This document shows positions 1 to 7,648 of a stretch of 11,955 nucleotides of DNA, piece by piece. The stretch is taken from positions 1 to 11,955 of the forward strand of contig CAKUEV010000039.1 of the NCBI GenBank assembly GCA_934646845.1, given 5' to 3'. The DNA comes from an uncultured Slackia sp. GTDB lineage: Bacteria > Actinomycetota > Coriobacteriia > Coriobacteriales > Eggerthellaceae. The notes under the pieces were generated by a model. That model was not told where the DNA came from. It saw only the letters and a program-made list of their open reading frames with translations, and searched no databases. The translations under genes and the position numbers were made by a program. The first letter of the stretch is position 1, and each line of letters starts with the position of its first letter.

Positions 1-380
1 CCCGCAACGACCTGAGCGCCCTGGGCAATAGCGTCGGCAGCCTGCTTGCCACGATCGGACGCGGTTGCATACGCCTGCTGGGCGCCCTGAGCAACATTGG
101 TGTACGCCTGCTGGGCAGAAGCGGCGACGTTCGTGTAGGCGGCCTGCGCGTTTGCGGCTGCGGTGCCGTAGGCCTGCTGGGCATTTTGAGCGGCATTGCC
201 GTAGAACTGCTGAGCATCAACCGCGACCTGCGCGCCCAAGCCCTGAGCCTGGCCCCACATTGCCTGGGCCTTATCGGCCACCATCGCGCGCGTCTCAACA
301 CCTGTGCGAGGAGCGTAGAACAATGCGACTCCCGCGCCGATCAATCCGCCCGCCAGGAACATACCGAGTTTGTTGTTCAT
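1..380 (-). CDS. YtxH-domain protein with 11-residue repeats (3' end beyond window)
   Basis: The first 126 codons are visible; the stop lies off the left edge. Residues 5-31 form a short hydrophobic N-terminal segment ending in the signature GVALFYAPRTGVETR, typical of YtxH-domain proteins (small membrane-associated proteins often annotated as general stress or gas-vesicle-like; molecular role unclear). After this, residues 54-108 are five tandem 11-residue units rich in Ala, Gln and Asn, with Tyr at positions 60, 71, 82, 93 and 104, predicted as one long amphipathic helix. The start is ATG at 380, with GGAGG at 386-390 five bases upstream and a good -10 box further up. It lies downstream of the serS operon on the same strand but has its own promoter. 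Assignment to YtxH is from motif recognition; the repeat function is unknown. Confidence 0.8.
   Translation of the reverse strand, partial: MNNKLGMFLAGGLIGAGVALFYAPRTGVETRAMVADKAQAMWGQAQGLGAQVAVDAQQFYGNAAQNAQQAYGTAAANAQAAYTNVAASAQQAYTNVAQGAQQAYATASDRGKQAADAIAQGAQVVA
57..221 (-). repeat. Five tandem 33-bp units coding an 11-residue repeat
   Basis: Within the YtxH-type gene five consecutive 11-codon units share the pattern (x)xAQQAYxxxA. The tyrosine codon recurs every 33 bp and the DNA keeps the motif cagcaggcgta or close variants, seen on the plus strand as repeated tacgcctgctgggc. Units 2 to 5 are most alike; the first has FYGNA. Register conservation suggests expansion by tandem duplication. 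Confidence 0.8.
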
Positions 381-433
381 ATTTGCCTCCTCGAGTACGC
401 GCCGCCGCCACGCAACGACGTTGCTATCGTTAT

Positions 434-446
434 TGGGGTCATTATA
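434..446 (-). promoter_or_regulatory. Promoter -10 region for the YtxH-type gene
   Basis: On the minus strand a perfect TATAAT lies at 446-441, giving a start site near 434 and a leader of about 54 nt before the ATG at 380. The -35 region (around 464-470) does not match TTGACA well, so this is either a weak -35 or an activator-dependent promoter. Called from the -10 box and its position only. Confidence 0.5.
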
Positions 447-656
447 AGAGAAAACGCCCGCACGAACGCGAGCGTTGCCGTTATGTTGAAGCGAAAGACC
501 GAAGCGCCGAAAACGAGCATTCGCACGATGCGCAGAGCTGCCGGCGACCCATGCCCGCCGCGAGCGCAAGAGCCTCGGGCGATTTCCGGGCTTGCTCGAA
601 ACGATCGGGAATCGTGCCAGGCGATGCGCATAAAGCGCCGGTGCCGGAACGCCCGC

Positions 657-1121
657 CTAACGAGCTCGCGCGAGCAAGGCGTCGTTCAGCTCGCGCTGCG
701 CGACGGCGAGCGCCTGGCGAGCAACATGCTCGTCGGCATAACTCACCTCCACGCACGCTTTGTGCTCGGAGCGATTCGACCACGCGGTTTTGCCGACAAA
801 CACCACCTTGCTCGGTGATTCATCAAGCCGAGCCTGCTCGTCAATAACCAAATGCTCAAGCACATGGGGAATCGACGTGTTTGCAGCCACGCTCATAAAC
901 GTTTCGCCACGCTCATTCACGCACGTGTGCGACAGGATATTCGGGAAGCGCGGCAAAAGGTCGGCGATAAGCGCCGGCGTGGCAAAGCAGAATCGCTCAT
1001 CGGATACTTCCACATGAGCAACCATGCGGTCGGGCAGAACCTCGATAGCCACAATTCGGCACGCCCACTGAAAAGCCGGCGGCGCTTGAGTTGGTTCAAA
1101 CGGTTTTCGTTGGGAAAACAA
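657..1121 (-). CDS. Stand-alone cyanophycin-synthetase N-terminal-like domain protein
   Basis: A 154-residue soluble protein. The segment around residues 50-96 (LIADLLPRFP...SIPHVLEHLVIDEQ) and the end around 124-148 (VEVSYADEHVARQALAVAQ, then RELNDA) resemble the N-terminal domain of cyanophycin synthetases, where an H-(V/L)-x-EH-(V/L)-x-x-E-x-Q helix is followed by a final strand and an A-x-x-x-A-x-x-x-x-N-A-L helix. The ATP-grasp and Mur-ligase domains of those enzymes are absent, so it is not a synthetase by itself. The start is TTG at 1121, preceded by AGGAG at 1129-1133 with 7-nt spacing; the upstream gene stops 2 bp earlier, so translation is probably coupled. It is the last gene of the serS operon. 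The domain match is from memory of the family pattern; the function is unknown. Confidence 0.7.
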   Translation of the reverse strand: MFSQRKPFEPTQAPPAFQWACRIVAIEVLPDRMVAHVEVSDERFCFATPALIADLLPRFPNILSHTCVNERGETFMSVAANTSIPHVLEHLVIDEQARLDESPSKVVFVGKTAWSNRSEHKACVEVSYADEHVARQALAVAQRELNDALLARAR

Positions 1122-1133
1122 GGCTACGCTCCT
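1122..1133 (-). promoter_or_regulatory. Ribosome binding site that decides a TTG start
   Basis: AGGAG (minus strand, 1133-1129) lies inside the final codons of the upstream membrane-protein gene, 7 nt before TTG at 1121. No ATG or GTG start with a comparable site is available near it, so TTG is the best start. Confidence 0.6.
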
Positions 1134-2266
1134 GCAGCCGCGCCCATCGCGCCAGGTTGCACGGCATTCGATCCGGGAGACAAATCGCCCGAGCTCGAGT
1201 TAAGCGCTTCGGCGATTTTGGCGCTTTCCTCTTCATCTAACGCAGGAGCCGAAGACGCAGAGGATGCCGATTCATCGGTCGTTTCGGTTTGCGCGGCTGA
1301 ATCGCCAGCTGCTTCACCAGAAGCTTCAGCCGATGCTTCACCCGAGGCTTCGCTCGAATCGCCAGAATTCTGAGCAGTGGCGCCTTCTTGGCCTTGGCCA
1401 GCATTCATTAGAGCCGCCGCTTCATCAGCCGAAAGCACGCGAGGCTCCCCATCGGTTGAGTCGGAGTATTTCTGGAACACCGTTTGGGACCCATCGGACT
1501 CCGTGATAGTAAGCGTCGCGCGGTCTCGCGAGAACTCGTATGAGCCGCCGCCCGTAAGATCAACGAACGTATAAGAAATCGTTTTGCTCTTCGTATCCAG
1601 GGTGTATTTGAAATCGACCGAATCGGGCATATGGATTGCTTTGGCATCGATAACCACGAGCGCGGTGCCGTTGGCGGTAAGCCATTCGCCCTGGATATCG
1701 GCCGAATCGTCAAAGCGAAGCCACGTATCCCATGCCCAGAATGCGGCCACGGCAGCGCATGCGACAAGCACTGCCGCAAAGCATACGGCGACGATTTTAA
1801 GAATGCGGTTGCGGTGCTCCGAAGAGTGGGGCTTTGCCACCGCTCCCCTACGCGAGGGGCGATTACGCGACGACGAGCCCGCATCAGGGGAGGACGTCTC
1901 ATCCAATGCGGAATTCGAGGGGGCATCTGCGCCAGACAAGGCCGACGCGCTGGCACGGCCCAACTCGGCCACACTCGGCGAAAACGGCGTTTCCTGCGCG
2001 ACAGGAACTTTCTGCGCAGGCGCCGGTTCCTTCGTCGCCGCGGCCGCAGCCGACCCACGGGCGGTTTTTTCTTTCAGCGATTTTTTCTTGCGCGATTTCG
2101 CCGCGGCCTTGCGGCCAAGCCACTCTCCCGCAGCCGCCTCGGCGCTGGAGGCGTCGTCCCCCAGGTCAAACGAATCGGCTGGTTCAAGAAATTCTTTTGC
2201 AGGCTGCGGAACAGACTGGCGCACGGAAGGGTGCGCATGAGAGTCGTTCGAACGAGACTTGACCAT
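1124..2266 (-). CDS. Single-pass membrane protein with extracytoplasmic beta domain and acidic low-complexity tail
   Basis: A 380-residue protein. Residues 1-155 are a disordered cytoplasmic part with a Lys-rich patch (57-68) and Ala/Ser/Pro stretches. One membrane helix lies at about 156-178 (ILKIVAVCFAAVLVACAAVA). Residues 188-268 look like a small all-beta extracytoplasmic domain (GEWLTANGTALVVID, then YTLDTKSKTISYTFVDLTGG), with alternating strands reminiscent of lipocalin-like or stress-related DUF folds. Residues 280-380 are Ser/Glu/Ala-rich, with an EASGEASAEASGEA repeat near 306-319. The frame stays open to 2359, but that start would overlap the preceding gene by 65 bp; ATG at 2266, 28 bp after that gene's stop, is preferred. 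Its GA-rich site (AAAGGG, about 11 nt upstream) is weak. I do not recognise the family. It is the third gene of the serS operon. Confidence 0.75.
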   Translation of the reverse strand: MVKSRSNDSHAHPSVRQSVPQPAKEFLEPADSFDLGDDASSAEAAAGEWLGRKAAAKSRKKKSLKEKTARGSAAAAATKEPAPAQKVPVAQETPFSPSVAELGRASASALSGADAPSNSALDETSSPDAGSSSRNRPSRRGAVAKPHSSEHRNRILKIVAVCFAAVLVACAAVAAFWAWDTWLRFDDSADIQGEWLTANGTALVVIDAKAIHMPDSVDFKYTLDTKSKTISYTFVDLTGGGSYEFSRDRATLTITESDGSQTVFQKYSDSTDGEPRVLSADEAAALMNAGQGQEGATAQNSGDSSEASGEASAEASGEAAGDSAAQTETTDESASSASSAPALDEEESAKIAEALNSSSGDLSPGSNAVQPGAMGAAAGA

Positions 2267-2294
2267 TCCTACTGCAGCCCTTTCTTGAATTTCA

Positions 2295-3164
2295 CTATGA
2301 ACCCCATGCCGAACCGAGCAGCGATTCCACGTCGCTTTGCGAAACCTGCCACCCATCATCGCCCTGCTCGAGCGTAAGCAGCACGCGCACCGTGCGCGGC
2401 TTTTGCTTGTCGATTGAATCGAGCAGCGCTTCTTTCAAATGTGCGCGATAAGCATCCTCGTCGTCATACGACAAGGCATCGCCCGCCACCTCACGAGCGA
2501 ACGAATCAACCGCGCTCGCTATGTTTTTCGAGGTCACATCGACGTCGACCCAAGCCATGCCGTTGTATACGTCAGCTTGGACGACCTTGCATTCAAACTC
2601 CGAGCGCAAACGCGGAGCCAAATCGGAGGCGTCGATATCCAAATCGGCGAGCGAGTAGCTCCTCTCGTCAACGACGGAATCGTATGCGTCCACGAATTCC
2701 TGTACGCAATCGAGGAACTGGCTATCCTCGTCGGCGGCAAGCGCATTGAGAGCCTGCTGTACATCGGCCGTCGCTCGCTTCGACTCGTCGTTTTTCGCGG
2801 CATCGTCAGACGAAGACGAACGCGCGCTCGACGAATTTTGCGACGACGCATCGCCCAGACGGGTGTCGAGGGGAGACTTCTGCGCAAAACCGATCGCCCA
2901 CAACGCGAAAATCAAGGCGGCAACAACGATGCATGCGGCAACCAGGGCCACGACCGTAGAGGCGGTAACCACGCGTTTGCCGCCGTGAGCCTTTCCCTTG
3001 CCCTTGAGCTTCGCCCGCGATGCAGCTGAGCCCCGCGCGCTTCCGCTTTCCTGCTGGAGTTCCTCATCGGGCGCAGGATTCGACGACTCCGGCGCGTATT
3101 TCGGCGGAGGGGGCGGTGGGGGCGCCGCAGCGCCCCGTGTATCGTCGCGAAGAGGTTCGGTCAT
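2295..3164 (-). CDS. Single-pass membrane protein with NTF2-like or DUF-type extracytoplasmic domain
   Basis: A 289-residue protein. The cytoplasmic N-terminus has a seven-proline run (15-21) and a basic stretch (KLKGKGKAHGGKR, 52-64). One membrane helix spans about 67-92. A Ser/Asp-rich linker (105-130) leads to a mixed alpha/beta extracytoplasmic domain at about 133-289, containing FLDCVQEFVDAYDS and, near the end, VRVLLTLEQGDDGWQVSQ. That pattern, helices first and then long strands ending in 'DGWQV', is common in NTF2-like and DUF4878-like secreted domains; this is inference. The start is ATG at 3164, 18 bp after the serS stop; its ribosome site (AAAGGC) is modest. It shares the layout of the next gene (disordered N-terminus, one helix, outside domain), suggesting the two proteins may act together at the envelope. 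Confidence 0.75.
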   Translation of the reverse strand: MTEPLRDDTRGAAAPPPPPPPKYAPESSNPAPDEELQQESGSARGSAASRAKLKGKGKAHGGKRVVTASTVVALVAACIVVAALIFALWAIGFAQKSPLDTRLGDASSQNSSSARSSSSDDAAKNDESKRATADVQQALNALAADEDSQFLDCVQEFVDAYDSVVDERSYSLADLDIDASDLAPRLRSEFECKVVQADVYNGMAWVDVDVTSKNIASAVDSFAREVAGDALSYDDEDAYRAHLKEALLDSIDKQKPRTVRVLLTLEQGDDGWQVSQSDVESLLGSAWGS

Positions 3165-3182
3165 TCGTGCGCCTTTGCGTTT

Positions 3183-4466
3183 TTACGCTTCAGCCTTGAT
3201 GTATTCCATGCCGCCCATGTAGGGAACGAGCACGTCAGGCACCTTGATGGAGCCGTCGGCCTGCTGGTAGTTCTCCAAAATGGCAGCCATCGTGCGGCCC
3301 GCAGGCAGGCCGGATCCGTTCAGCGTGTGAACGTAGCGCGTGCCCTTGAAGTTCGCGGGGTCGCGATACTTGATGTTCGCGCGACGCGCCTGGAAGTCTC
3401 CGCAGTTCGAGCAGCTGGAAATCTCTTTGTATGCGTTGTAGCTGGGCAGCCACACCTCGACGTCGTAGGTCTGGCGTGCGGAAAAGCCCAGGTCGCCCGT
3501 GCACAGAGAAATAACGCGGTAGGGCAGCTCGAGCTGCTGCAGCAGGTATTCGGCTTCAGCGGTCATGCTCTCGAGCTGGGCATCGGAATCTTCGGGCGTG
3601 GCGAACTTCACCATCTCGACCTTGTCGAACTGGTGCTGGCGAATGATGCCGCGCGTGTCGCGGCCAGCCGAGCCAGCCTCTTCGCGGAAGCAGGGCGTGA
3701 ACGCGGTGTACCATTTCGGCAAATCGGCAGCATCGAGCACTTCGCCCGCATGCAGGTTGGTAAGCACGACTTCGGCGGTAGGAATAAGGAAGTTGTCGCC
3801 GGAAACGTGATATGCGTCGTCTTCGAATTTGGGAAGCTGGCCCGTGCCGAACATGGTCTGACGCTTCACGACGATAGGCGGCCACCACTCTTTGAAACCG
3901 CGGGACGTGTGCGTATCGAGGAAGTAGTTGATGAGCGCACGCTCGAGACGAGCGCCTGCGCCGCCGAGCACCGTGAAACGGCTGCCCGAAAGCTTATTGC
4001 CACGATCGAAATCGAGAATGTCCAGGTCGGTGCCAAGATCCCAATGGGGCTTGAAATCGAAATCGAACTCGCGCGGCGTGCCCCAGCGACGGCGCTCGGG
4101 GTTTTCGCTTTCGTCTTTGCCCACCGGAGTGGCGTCGCACGGAATGTTCGGCGAACCCACCAAAATGTCATTGAGCTTGGCGTCGACTTCTTCGCGCTTG
4201 GCGCTTGCCTCGGCGAGCTTTTCGTTGATCTGGCGAACCTGTTCCTTGGCAGCTTCGGCCTCTTCCTTTTTGCCAGCGCCCATGAGCTTGCCGATTTCCT
4301 TAGAAGCGGCATTGCGCTCGGCCTGCAGGCTTTCCTCGGCGGAAATAGCCTCGCGACGCTGCTCATCGAGCGATGCGAACAGCTCGGCATCCCACGGGAA
4401 ATTGCGGTTCGCCATTGCCTGGGCAACGGCTTCCTGGTTATCGCGAACATGGCGAATATCAAGCAT
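3183..4466 (-). CDS. serS: Seryl-tRNA synthetase
   Basis: A cytoplasmic class II aminoacyl-tRNA synthetase that charges tRNA-Ser with serine. The 427-residue length fits the usual 420-430. Residues 1-100 hold the [10 protein letters not shown] start and the antiparallel coiled-coil arm (about 30-100) that contacts the tRNA long variable arm. The catalytic core shows [10 protein letters not shown] (228-237), motif 2 ([21 protein letters not shown], 260-280; Arg261 and Glu262), the serine/adenylate segment [20 protein letters not shown] (335-354) and motif 3 ([19 protein letters not shown], 383-401; Arg391). The frame extends to 4586, but ATG at 4466 matches the family N-terminus and has AGGAG at 4476-4480, 9 nt upstream. 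It is the first gene of a four-gene unit. All motifs are intact, so it should be active. Confidence 0.97.
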   Translation of the reverse strand: MLDIRHVRDNQEAVAQAMANRNFPWDAELFASLDEQRREAISAEESLQAERNAASKEIGKLMGAGKKEEAEAAKEQVRQINEKLAEASAKREEVDAKLNDILVGSPNIPCDATPVGKDESENPERRRWGTPREFDFDFKPHWDLGTDLDILDFDRGNKLSGSRFTVLGGAGARLERALINYFLDTHTSRGFKEWWPPIVVKRQTMFGTGQLPKFEDDAYHVSGDNFLIPTAEVVLTNLHAGEVLDAADLPKWYTAFTPCFREEAGSAGRDTRGIIRQHQFDKVEMVKFATPEDSDAQLESMTAEAEYLLQQLELPYRVISLCTGDLGFSARQTYDVEVWLPSYNAYKEISSCSNCGDFQARRANIKYRDPANFKGTRYVHTLNGSGLPAGRTMAAILENYQQADGSIKVPDVLVPYMGGMEYIKAEA

Positions 4467-4490
4467 GGCCTGGCACTCCTTCAAGTGACT

Positions 4491-4540
4491 GCGACGCGCG
4501 GCGCGCCGCCTTCGGTGGCTTTGAGCCCCGCGCGCATCGC
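4491..4540 (-). promoter_or_regulatory. Structured leader upstream of serS
   Basis: On the minus strand, positions 4540-4528 pair with 4501-4491 (GCGA..CGCGCGG with CCGCGCGTCGC), an 11-bp GC stem with a 2-nt bulge. A small inner hairpin GGCT/AGCC lies at 4527-4517, and the GGCGCGCC palindrome is at 4507-4500. The stem lies between the promoter and the serS ribosome site (4476-4480). No T-box specifier or TGG-ACC motif is seen and no T-run follows, so it is not an obvious T-box or terminator. It may be only a product of high GC. Confidence 0.35.
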
Positions 4541-4566
4541 GAGGGACAATAGAAACATATCGCCAA

Positions 4567-4593
4567 AGTATAGCCCAAACGCGCACGCTTCAA
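4567..4593 (-). promoter_or_regulatory. Candidate serS-operon promoter
   Basis: Minus strand: TTGAAG at 4593-4588 and TATACT at 4572-4567, separated by 15 nt (shorter than the optimal 17). It would start transcription near 4560 and give a leader of about 95 nt to the serS ATG. No competing -10 of similar quality was found between the FHA gene stop and serS. Confidence 0.45.
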
Positions 4594-4626
4594 GCCACGC
4601 GCCGCTCCGCCTGCGCGAAGGTTGCA

Positions 4627-4647
4627 CAAGAAAGGGCTGAACCAGCC
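4627..4647 (-). terminator. Weak terminator after the FHA-protein gene
   Basis: Minus strand: GGCTG-GTT-CAGCC stem (4647-4635) followed by CTTTCTTGT. The 5-bp stem and interrupted T-run make this weak. It would separate the kinase/FHA unit from the serS unit. Confidence 0.35.
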
Positions 4648-4686
4648 ATAAGGGCGCCAAACGCAGCATCCCTCTGTTTATTCGCT

Positions 4687-5640
4687 TTACGCCCCTGGCA
4701 CGCCCTCGATAACGATGAACACCGTATCGTCTCCGAGCACAAGGCGGTCGCCCGCGCTCAGCCGCGACATCGCGCCTTCATGCACAACCGCGCGCTCGCC
4801 CGTGGCGCCGCTCACGATTTCCGTGCCGTTCGTGGACCCAAGGTCGCGCACAAACCACGCCGCGCCTTCACGCACGAGACGCGCGTGGTGGGCCGAAGCG
4901 CCCGCTCCCACGTCGGCGATATCGCCATCGCCCAAGGCAAGCGCGCCAATTTCAATCTCTTTGCTGCCGGGATCGACCCAGTGGGGCGAGCCCTTCACGT
5001 AGCCATCGACGACGCGAAGAAGGCCGAGCGACAAAGGAAGCGGCTCGATTTCACGCACGTCTTCGGCTTCATCGTCGCGCATCATAACTGCAGGCGTGGC
5101 CGCGAGCCTGCCACCGTGCGAGGTTTGCGCATACTCAAGCGCAAACGCGGCCGCCTTGCGAGCGCTTCCCATGCAACCGGCCGAGATGAACAGCACCATG
5201 GCCACGTCGGCCCGCTCATCTTCGGAATAGCCCGACCCGCACACCAAGCGGTCGAACACGTTGCGCAAGACGCTCGCATCTTCGCCAATGCGCGAAAGAG
5301 CTGCCGCCATTTCGGGAATTCCATGGTCGCGAAGCATGATAAGCACATCACGGCCCTGCATGGGACGATTGGTGCGAGAACGAAGGCGCGCCATGACGCG
5401 AAGCGCCGCCACGCCATAGTCGCAGAAATAACGCTCCTGCAGCGAGCCGGCCGGCGCATGCACGATGAAGCGCGAGATCCACGTTCTATCGCCGACGCGG
5501 CTTATGGGGCTCCGGCCATCCGAAAGAGGGCGATTCGACAGAATAAGGCCCGCGAGCTCTTTGTAGCTGATGCTGGCGTGCTTTTTCATCACGTCAAACA
5601 GGGCGCCGCAGGGCGTAGGGTTGTTATTCACTCTGGTCAC
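4687..5640 (-). CDS. FHA-domain protein, partner of the adjacent kinase
   Basis: A 317-residue cytoplasmic protein. Residues 12-175 form a helical domain of unknown family. A linker leads to a C-terminal FHA domain (about 228-313), a fold that binds phospho-threonine peptides. Visible features are Ser249 and His252 (SAHHARL), DLGSTNGT (267-273) and the last strands GDRLVLGDDTVFIV (297-310). The usual Gly-Arg of the third strand is IGA (231-233), and the Arg after the conserved Ser is Ala250, so phosphopeptide binding may be altered. The start is GTG at 5640, with AAGGA about 6 nt upstream; this overlaps the kinase stop by 17 bp. A second GTG at 5631 is a possible alternative. The overlap with a Ser/Thr kinase strongly suggests the FHA domain reads that kinase's product. 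Confidence 0.85.
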   Translation of the reverse strand: MTRVNNNPTPCGALFDVMKKHASISYKELAGLILSNRPLSDGRSPISRVGDRTWISRFIVHAPAGSLQERYFCDYGVAALRVMARLRSRTNRPMQGRDVLIMLRDHGIPEMAAALSRIGEDASVLRNVFDRLVCGSGYSEDERADVAMVLFISAGCMGSARKAAAFALEYAQTSHGGRLAATPAVMMRDDEAEDVREIEPLPLSLGLLRVVDGYVKGSPHWVDPGSKEIEIGALALGDGDIADVGAGASAHHARLVREGAAWFVRDLGSTNGTEIVSGATGERAVVHEGAMSRLSAGDRLVLGDDTVFIVIEGVPGA

Positions 5641-7648
5641 CTTCTTTCCTTGGGTCTTCTAAAACCGAATCTTCCTGCCCAGCCGGCTCTTCCTGCTCGT
5701 CCGAAGCGTTCTGCTCGGCCGAAACATTCTGACCATCCGAAGCATTTTTGCACGCTCTATCGCCTTGGGGCTCTTCCAACGCCGCCGCAGCAGCGCCAAA
5801 CGCGCCCCGAGTCGCTGCGCCCGGAGGCAAAGTCCCCTGTATTTTCTTACGAGCGGGGCCATATACCATCGCCAACGCAAAATCGGCCACAAATGGACAC
5901 CATGCCGCAGCAGCAGCCGCAAAAAGGGCCGCCGCCAAACTCGCATGAGCGCTCGACGGAGCCACCGCCGCATTCGACAAGACGAAGCCCTCAACCACGC
6001 TCGCCGCCGCGACGCCGAAGCTCGCCCGAATGAAGCCGGCTCGCGAATGCAGGCTCGGACCGCGAAAAACAACCCCGAGCACGGCGGGAGCGACCAGCGC
6101 GAGGGCGACCATCCAGGGCTCAAGCGCCCCCTGCCATTGCATGCCGGGCAAAAAGAGGCTCGCCTCCATGCCGTCCACCGAATACGCCGCCGACGCGGCC
6201 ACAACCACGAGCACTGCCGCCGATGCCGCCCACGCGGCGATACGCACTGCCAATCGCGCGGCAAACATATCGCGCATCGACCCCGCGCCCGAACCATCGA
6301 ACGTGCATGGGATCAGCGGCTCGCCCTGAAACGAAAGCACAACGTTTTCCAAATAGTGGCCGCAAAATGCCGAAAACGCGTTGAAAGCCTCATGCGCCGT
6401 GGGGCGCGCCCCCTGATCGGCGGAAAGGCACGCCAAAAGCACAGAGGCGAGCTGGTCGTCGACGAACGCGAGCGCATCGCGCACCTCGTCGACGCTCGGG
6501 GCTTGCGCCGCATCGGAGCACGCGCGACGAAGAGCCTTGTCCACTTCCGGCTCGCAGAGAAGCACTGCGGCGATATCGGCCGCCGCCGCATGCGCGAACA
6601 CGGGGCGGGCGGGGGCGGACTCGGTTTTTACGCGATACGGAGAGAATGCGCAGTTCGCCGCTTCGGCATTTTTTTCCGAACCTTTTCCGCTTCTCGAATC
6701 GGCCGCATCGCCCGAACCTGCCGCGGGCTGCGCGGTTTCCGCCTCCAGGTCAAACGGTGCATGCCCGCAGGCGAGCCGGTATATCACGCTCGCCGTCGCA
6801 TACACATCGATTTTGGGCGATTTGCGCAGCGCATCGACTCCCGCGATATCCTCCGTAAGCATCTCGGGCGGCGCAAAATCGGCCGTCGCCTTGCGAGTAA
6901 GGGAACTGACCCTCGTAAACGACGAGCCCTGCATCTCTTCCGGCGTCGACGACCCGAAGTCGATAAGGCACACATCGAAGAAGCCTTCCTCAACCTGCTC
7001 GGCAAGAGAAAGGCGAGACGTGCGAACCATCACATTGGCGAACGAGATGTCGCGATGGACAAAGCCGCCTTCAAGGAAATCAAGGTGCGCAAGCAGGTCA
7101 AACACGTCGCGGCCGATTTGAGCAGCCACAAGCGTGGGCATGCGGCCAGCCCCGTCAACCGCAAGGGCGTCGCATACATGCGCGAGCGTTTCGCCGCACA
7201 CCCATTCCATAACGATGGCAGGTGTGCCCGCGACCTCGCCCATCCCATACAAATGAGGAAATCCCTTGAGGCCCGAAACTGCCTTGTGGCACTCGAATTC
7301 CTGACGAAACGCGGTTTTCAAACCTGCTTCATACCGTTCGCATTCAGCCTCGCTCGCACGCTCATCGCGCTCGGGTATAACGAGCGTTTTCAGCGCGAAC
7401 TGCTCGCCAAGCACATTGGTCGCGCGCACGACCGACCCAATGCCGCCGCGACGGCGCGTAGACTCGTCAACGAAGAGCGTGCCGAAACGGCGCTTGTACG
7501 AATCGAGCGCCTCGCCCTGCATGCCAACAGCCGGTTCGAAATGCGAAACGCTCACTACCCGAGCGCCGCCGAAAGGGTCGCCGCCCCCATCGATTGCCGA
7601 ATATCCCAATGGCCGCGAGTCGCGCGGCCCCGAAAGCCAGCCACTCAT
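5624..7648 (-). CDS. Ser/Thr protein kinase with four C-terminal membrane helices
   Basis: A 674-residue Hanks-type kinase. The cytoplasmic kinase domain spans about 55-425: glycine loop GGIGSVV (68-74), Lys87 in ALK, catalytic loop HRDISFANV (198-206; Asp200, Asn205), DFG 230-232, APPE (259-262), DVYATA (281-286) and a C-lobe RPTA motif (415-418). The usual Lys of HRDLKPEN is Ser202, as in some other kinase classes; the catalytic Asp and Asn are kept, so activity is likely. A poorly conserved insert (about 300-390) enlarges the C-lobe. Four membrane helices follow (about 465-489, 511-528, 540-562, 568-596), then a polar acidic tail with NASD/EQ repeats (635-674). No PASTA domains are present, unlike PknB. 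The start is ATG at 7648 with AGGAG at 7655-7659; it overlaps the upstream stop as ATGA. The helices suggest membrane anchoring near the upstream membrane protein. Confidence 0.93.
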   Translation of the reverse strand: MSGWLSGPRDSRPLGYSAIDGGGDPFGGARVVSVSHFEPAVGMQGEALDSYKRRFGTLFVDESTRRRGGIGSVVRATNVLGEQFALKTLVIPERDERASEAECERYEAGLKTAFRQEFECHKAVSGLKGFPHLYGMGEVAGTPAIVMEWVCGETLAHVCDALAVDGAGRMPTLVAAQIGRDVFDLLAHLDFLEGGFVHRDISFANVMVRTSRLSLAEQVEEGFFDVCLIDFGSSTPEEMQGSSFTRVSSLTRKATADFAPPEMLTEDIAGVDALRKSPKIDVYATASVIYRLACGHAPFDLEAETAQPAAGSGDAADSRSGKGSEKNAEAANCAFSPYRVKTESAPARPVFAHAAAADIAAVLLCEPEVDKALRRACSDAAQAPSVDEVRDALAFVDDQLASVLLACLSADQGARPTAHEAFNAFSAFCGHYLENVVLSFQGEPLIPCTFDGSGAGSMRDMFAARLAVRIAAWAASAAVLVVVAASAAYSVDGMEASLFLPGMQWQGALEPWMVALALVAPAVLGVVFRGPSLHSRAGFIRASFGVAAASVVEGFVLSNAAVAPSSAHASLAAALFAAAAAAWCPFVADFALAMVYGPARKKIQGTLPPGAATRGAFGAAAAALEEPQGDRACKNASDGQNVSAEQNASDEQEEPAGQEDSVLEDPRKEGDQSE

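Noticed and set aside
377..631. An 84-codon minus-strand frame between the YtxH-type and cyanophycin-N-like genes
   Set aside because: It covers the YtxH promoter, has no good ribosome site and a low-quality sequence; the 276-bp gap shows only the promoter and no clear terminator.
65..847. A 260-codon plus-strand frame crossing the left intergenic region
   Set aside because: It is Arg/Pro-rich, runs antisense to the YtxH-type gene and to the cyanophycin-N-like gene, and lacks a ribosome site.
3183..4586. A longer serS start at 4586
   Set aside because: The extra 40 residues are not part of the family, lie over the promoter and leader, and the ATG at 4466 has a proper ribosome site.
4467..4594. 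A T-box riboswitch in front of serS
   Set aside because: No T-box sequence (TGGNACCGCG), specifier loop or terminator/antiterminator pair is seen in the leader.
3327..4640. A 437-codon open frame on the plus strand opposite serS
   Set aside because: The minus strand codes for an intact seryl-tRNA synthetase; the antisense product has no recognisable features.
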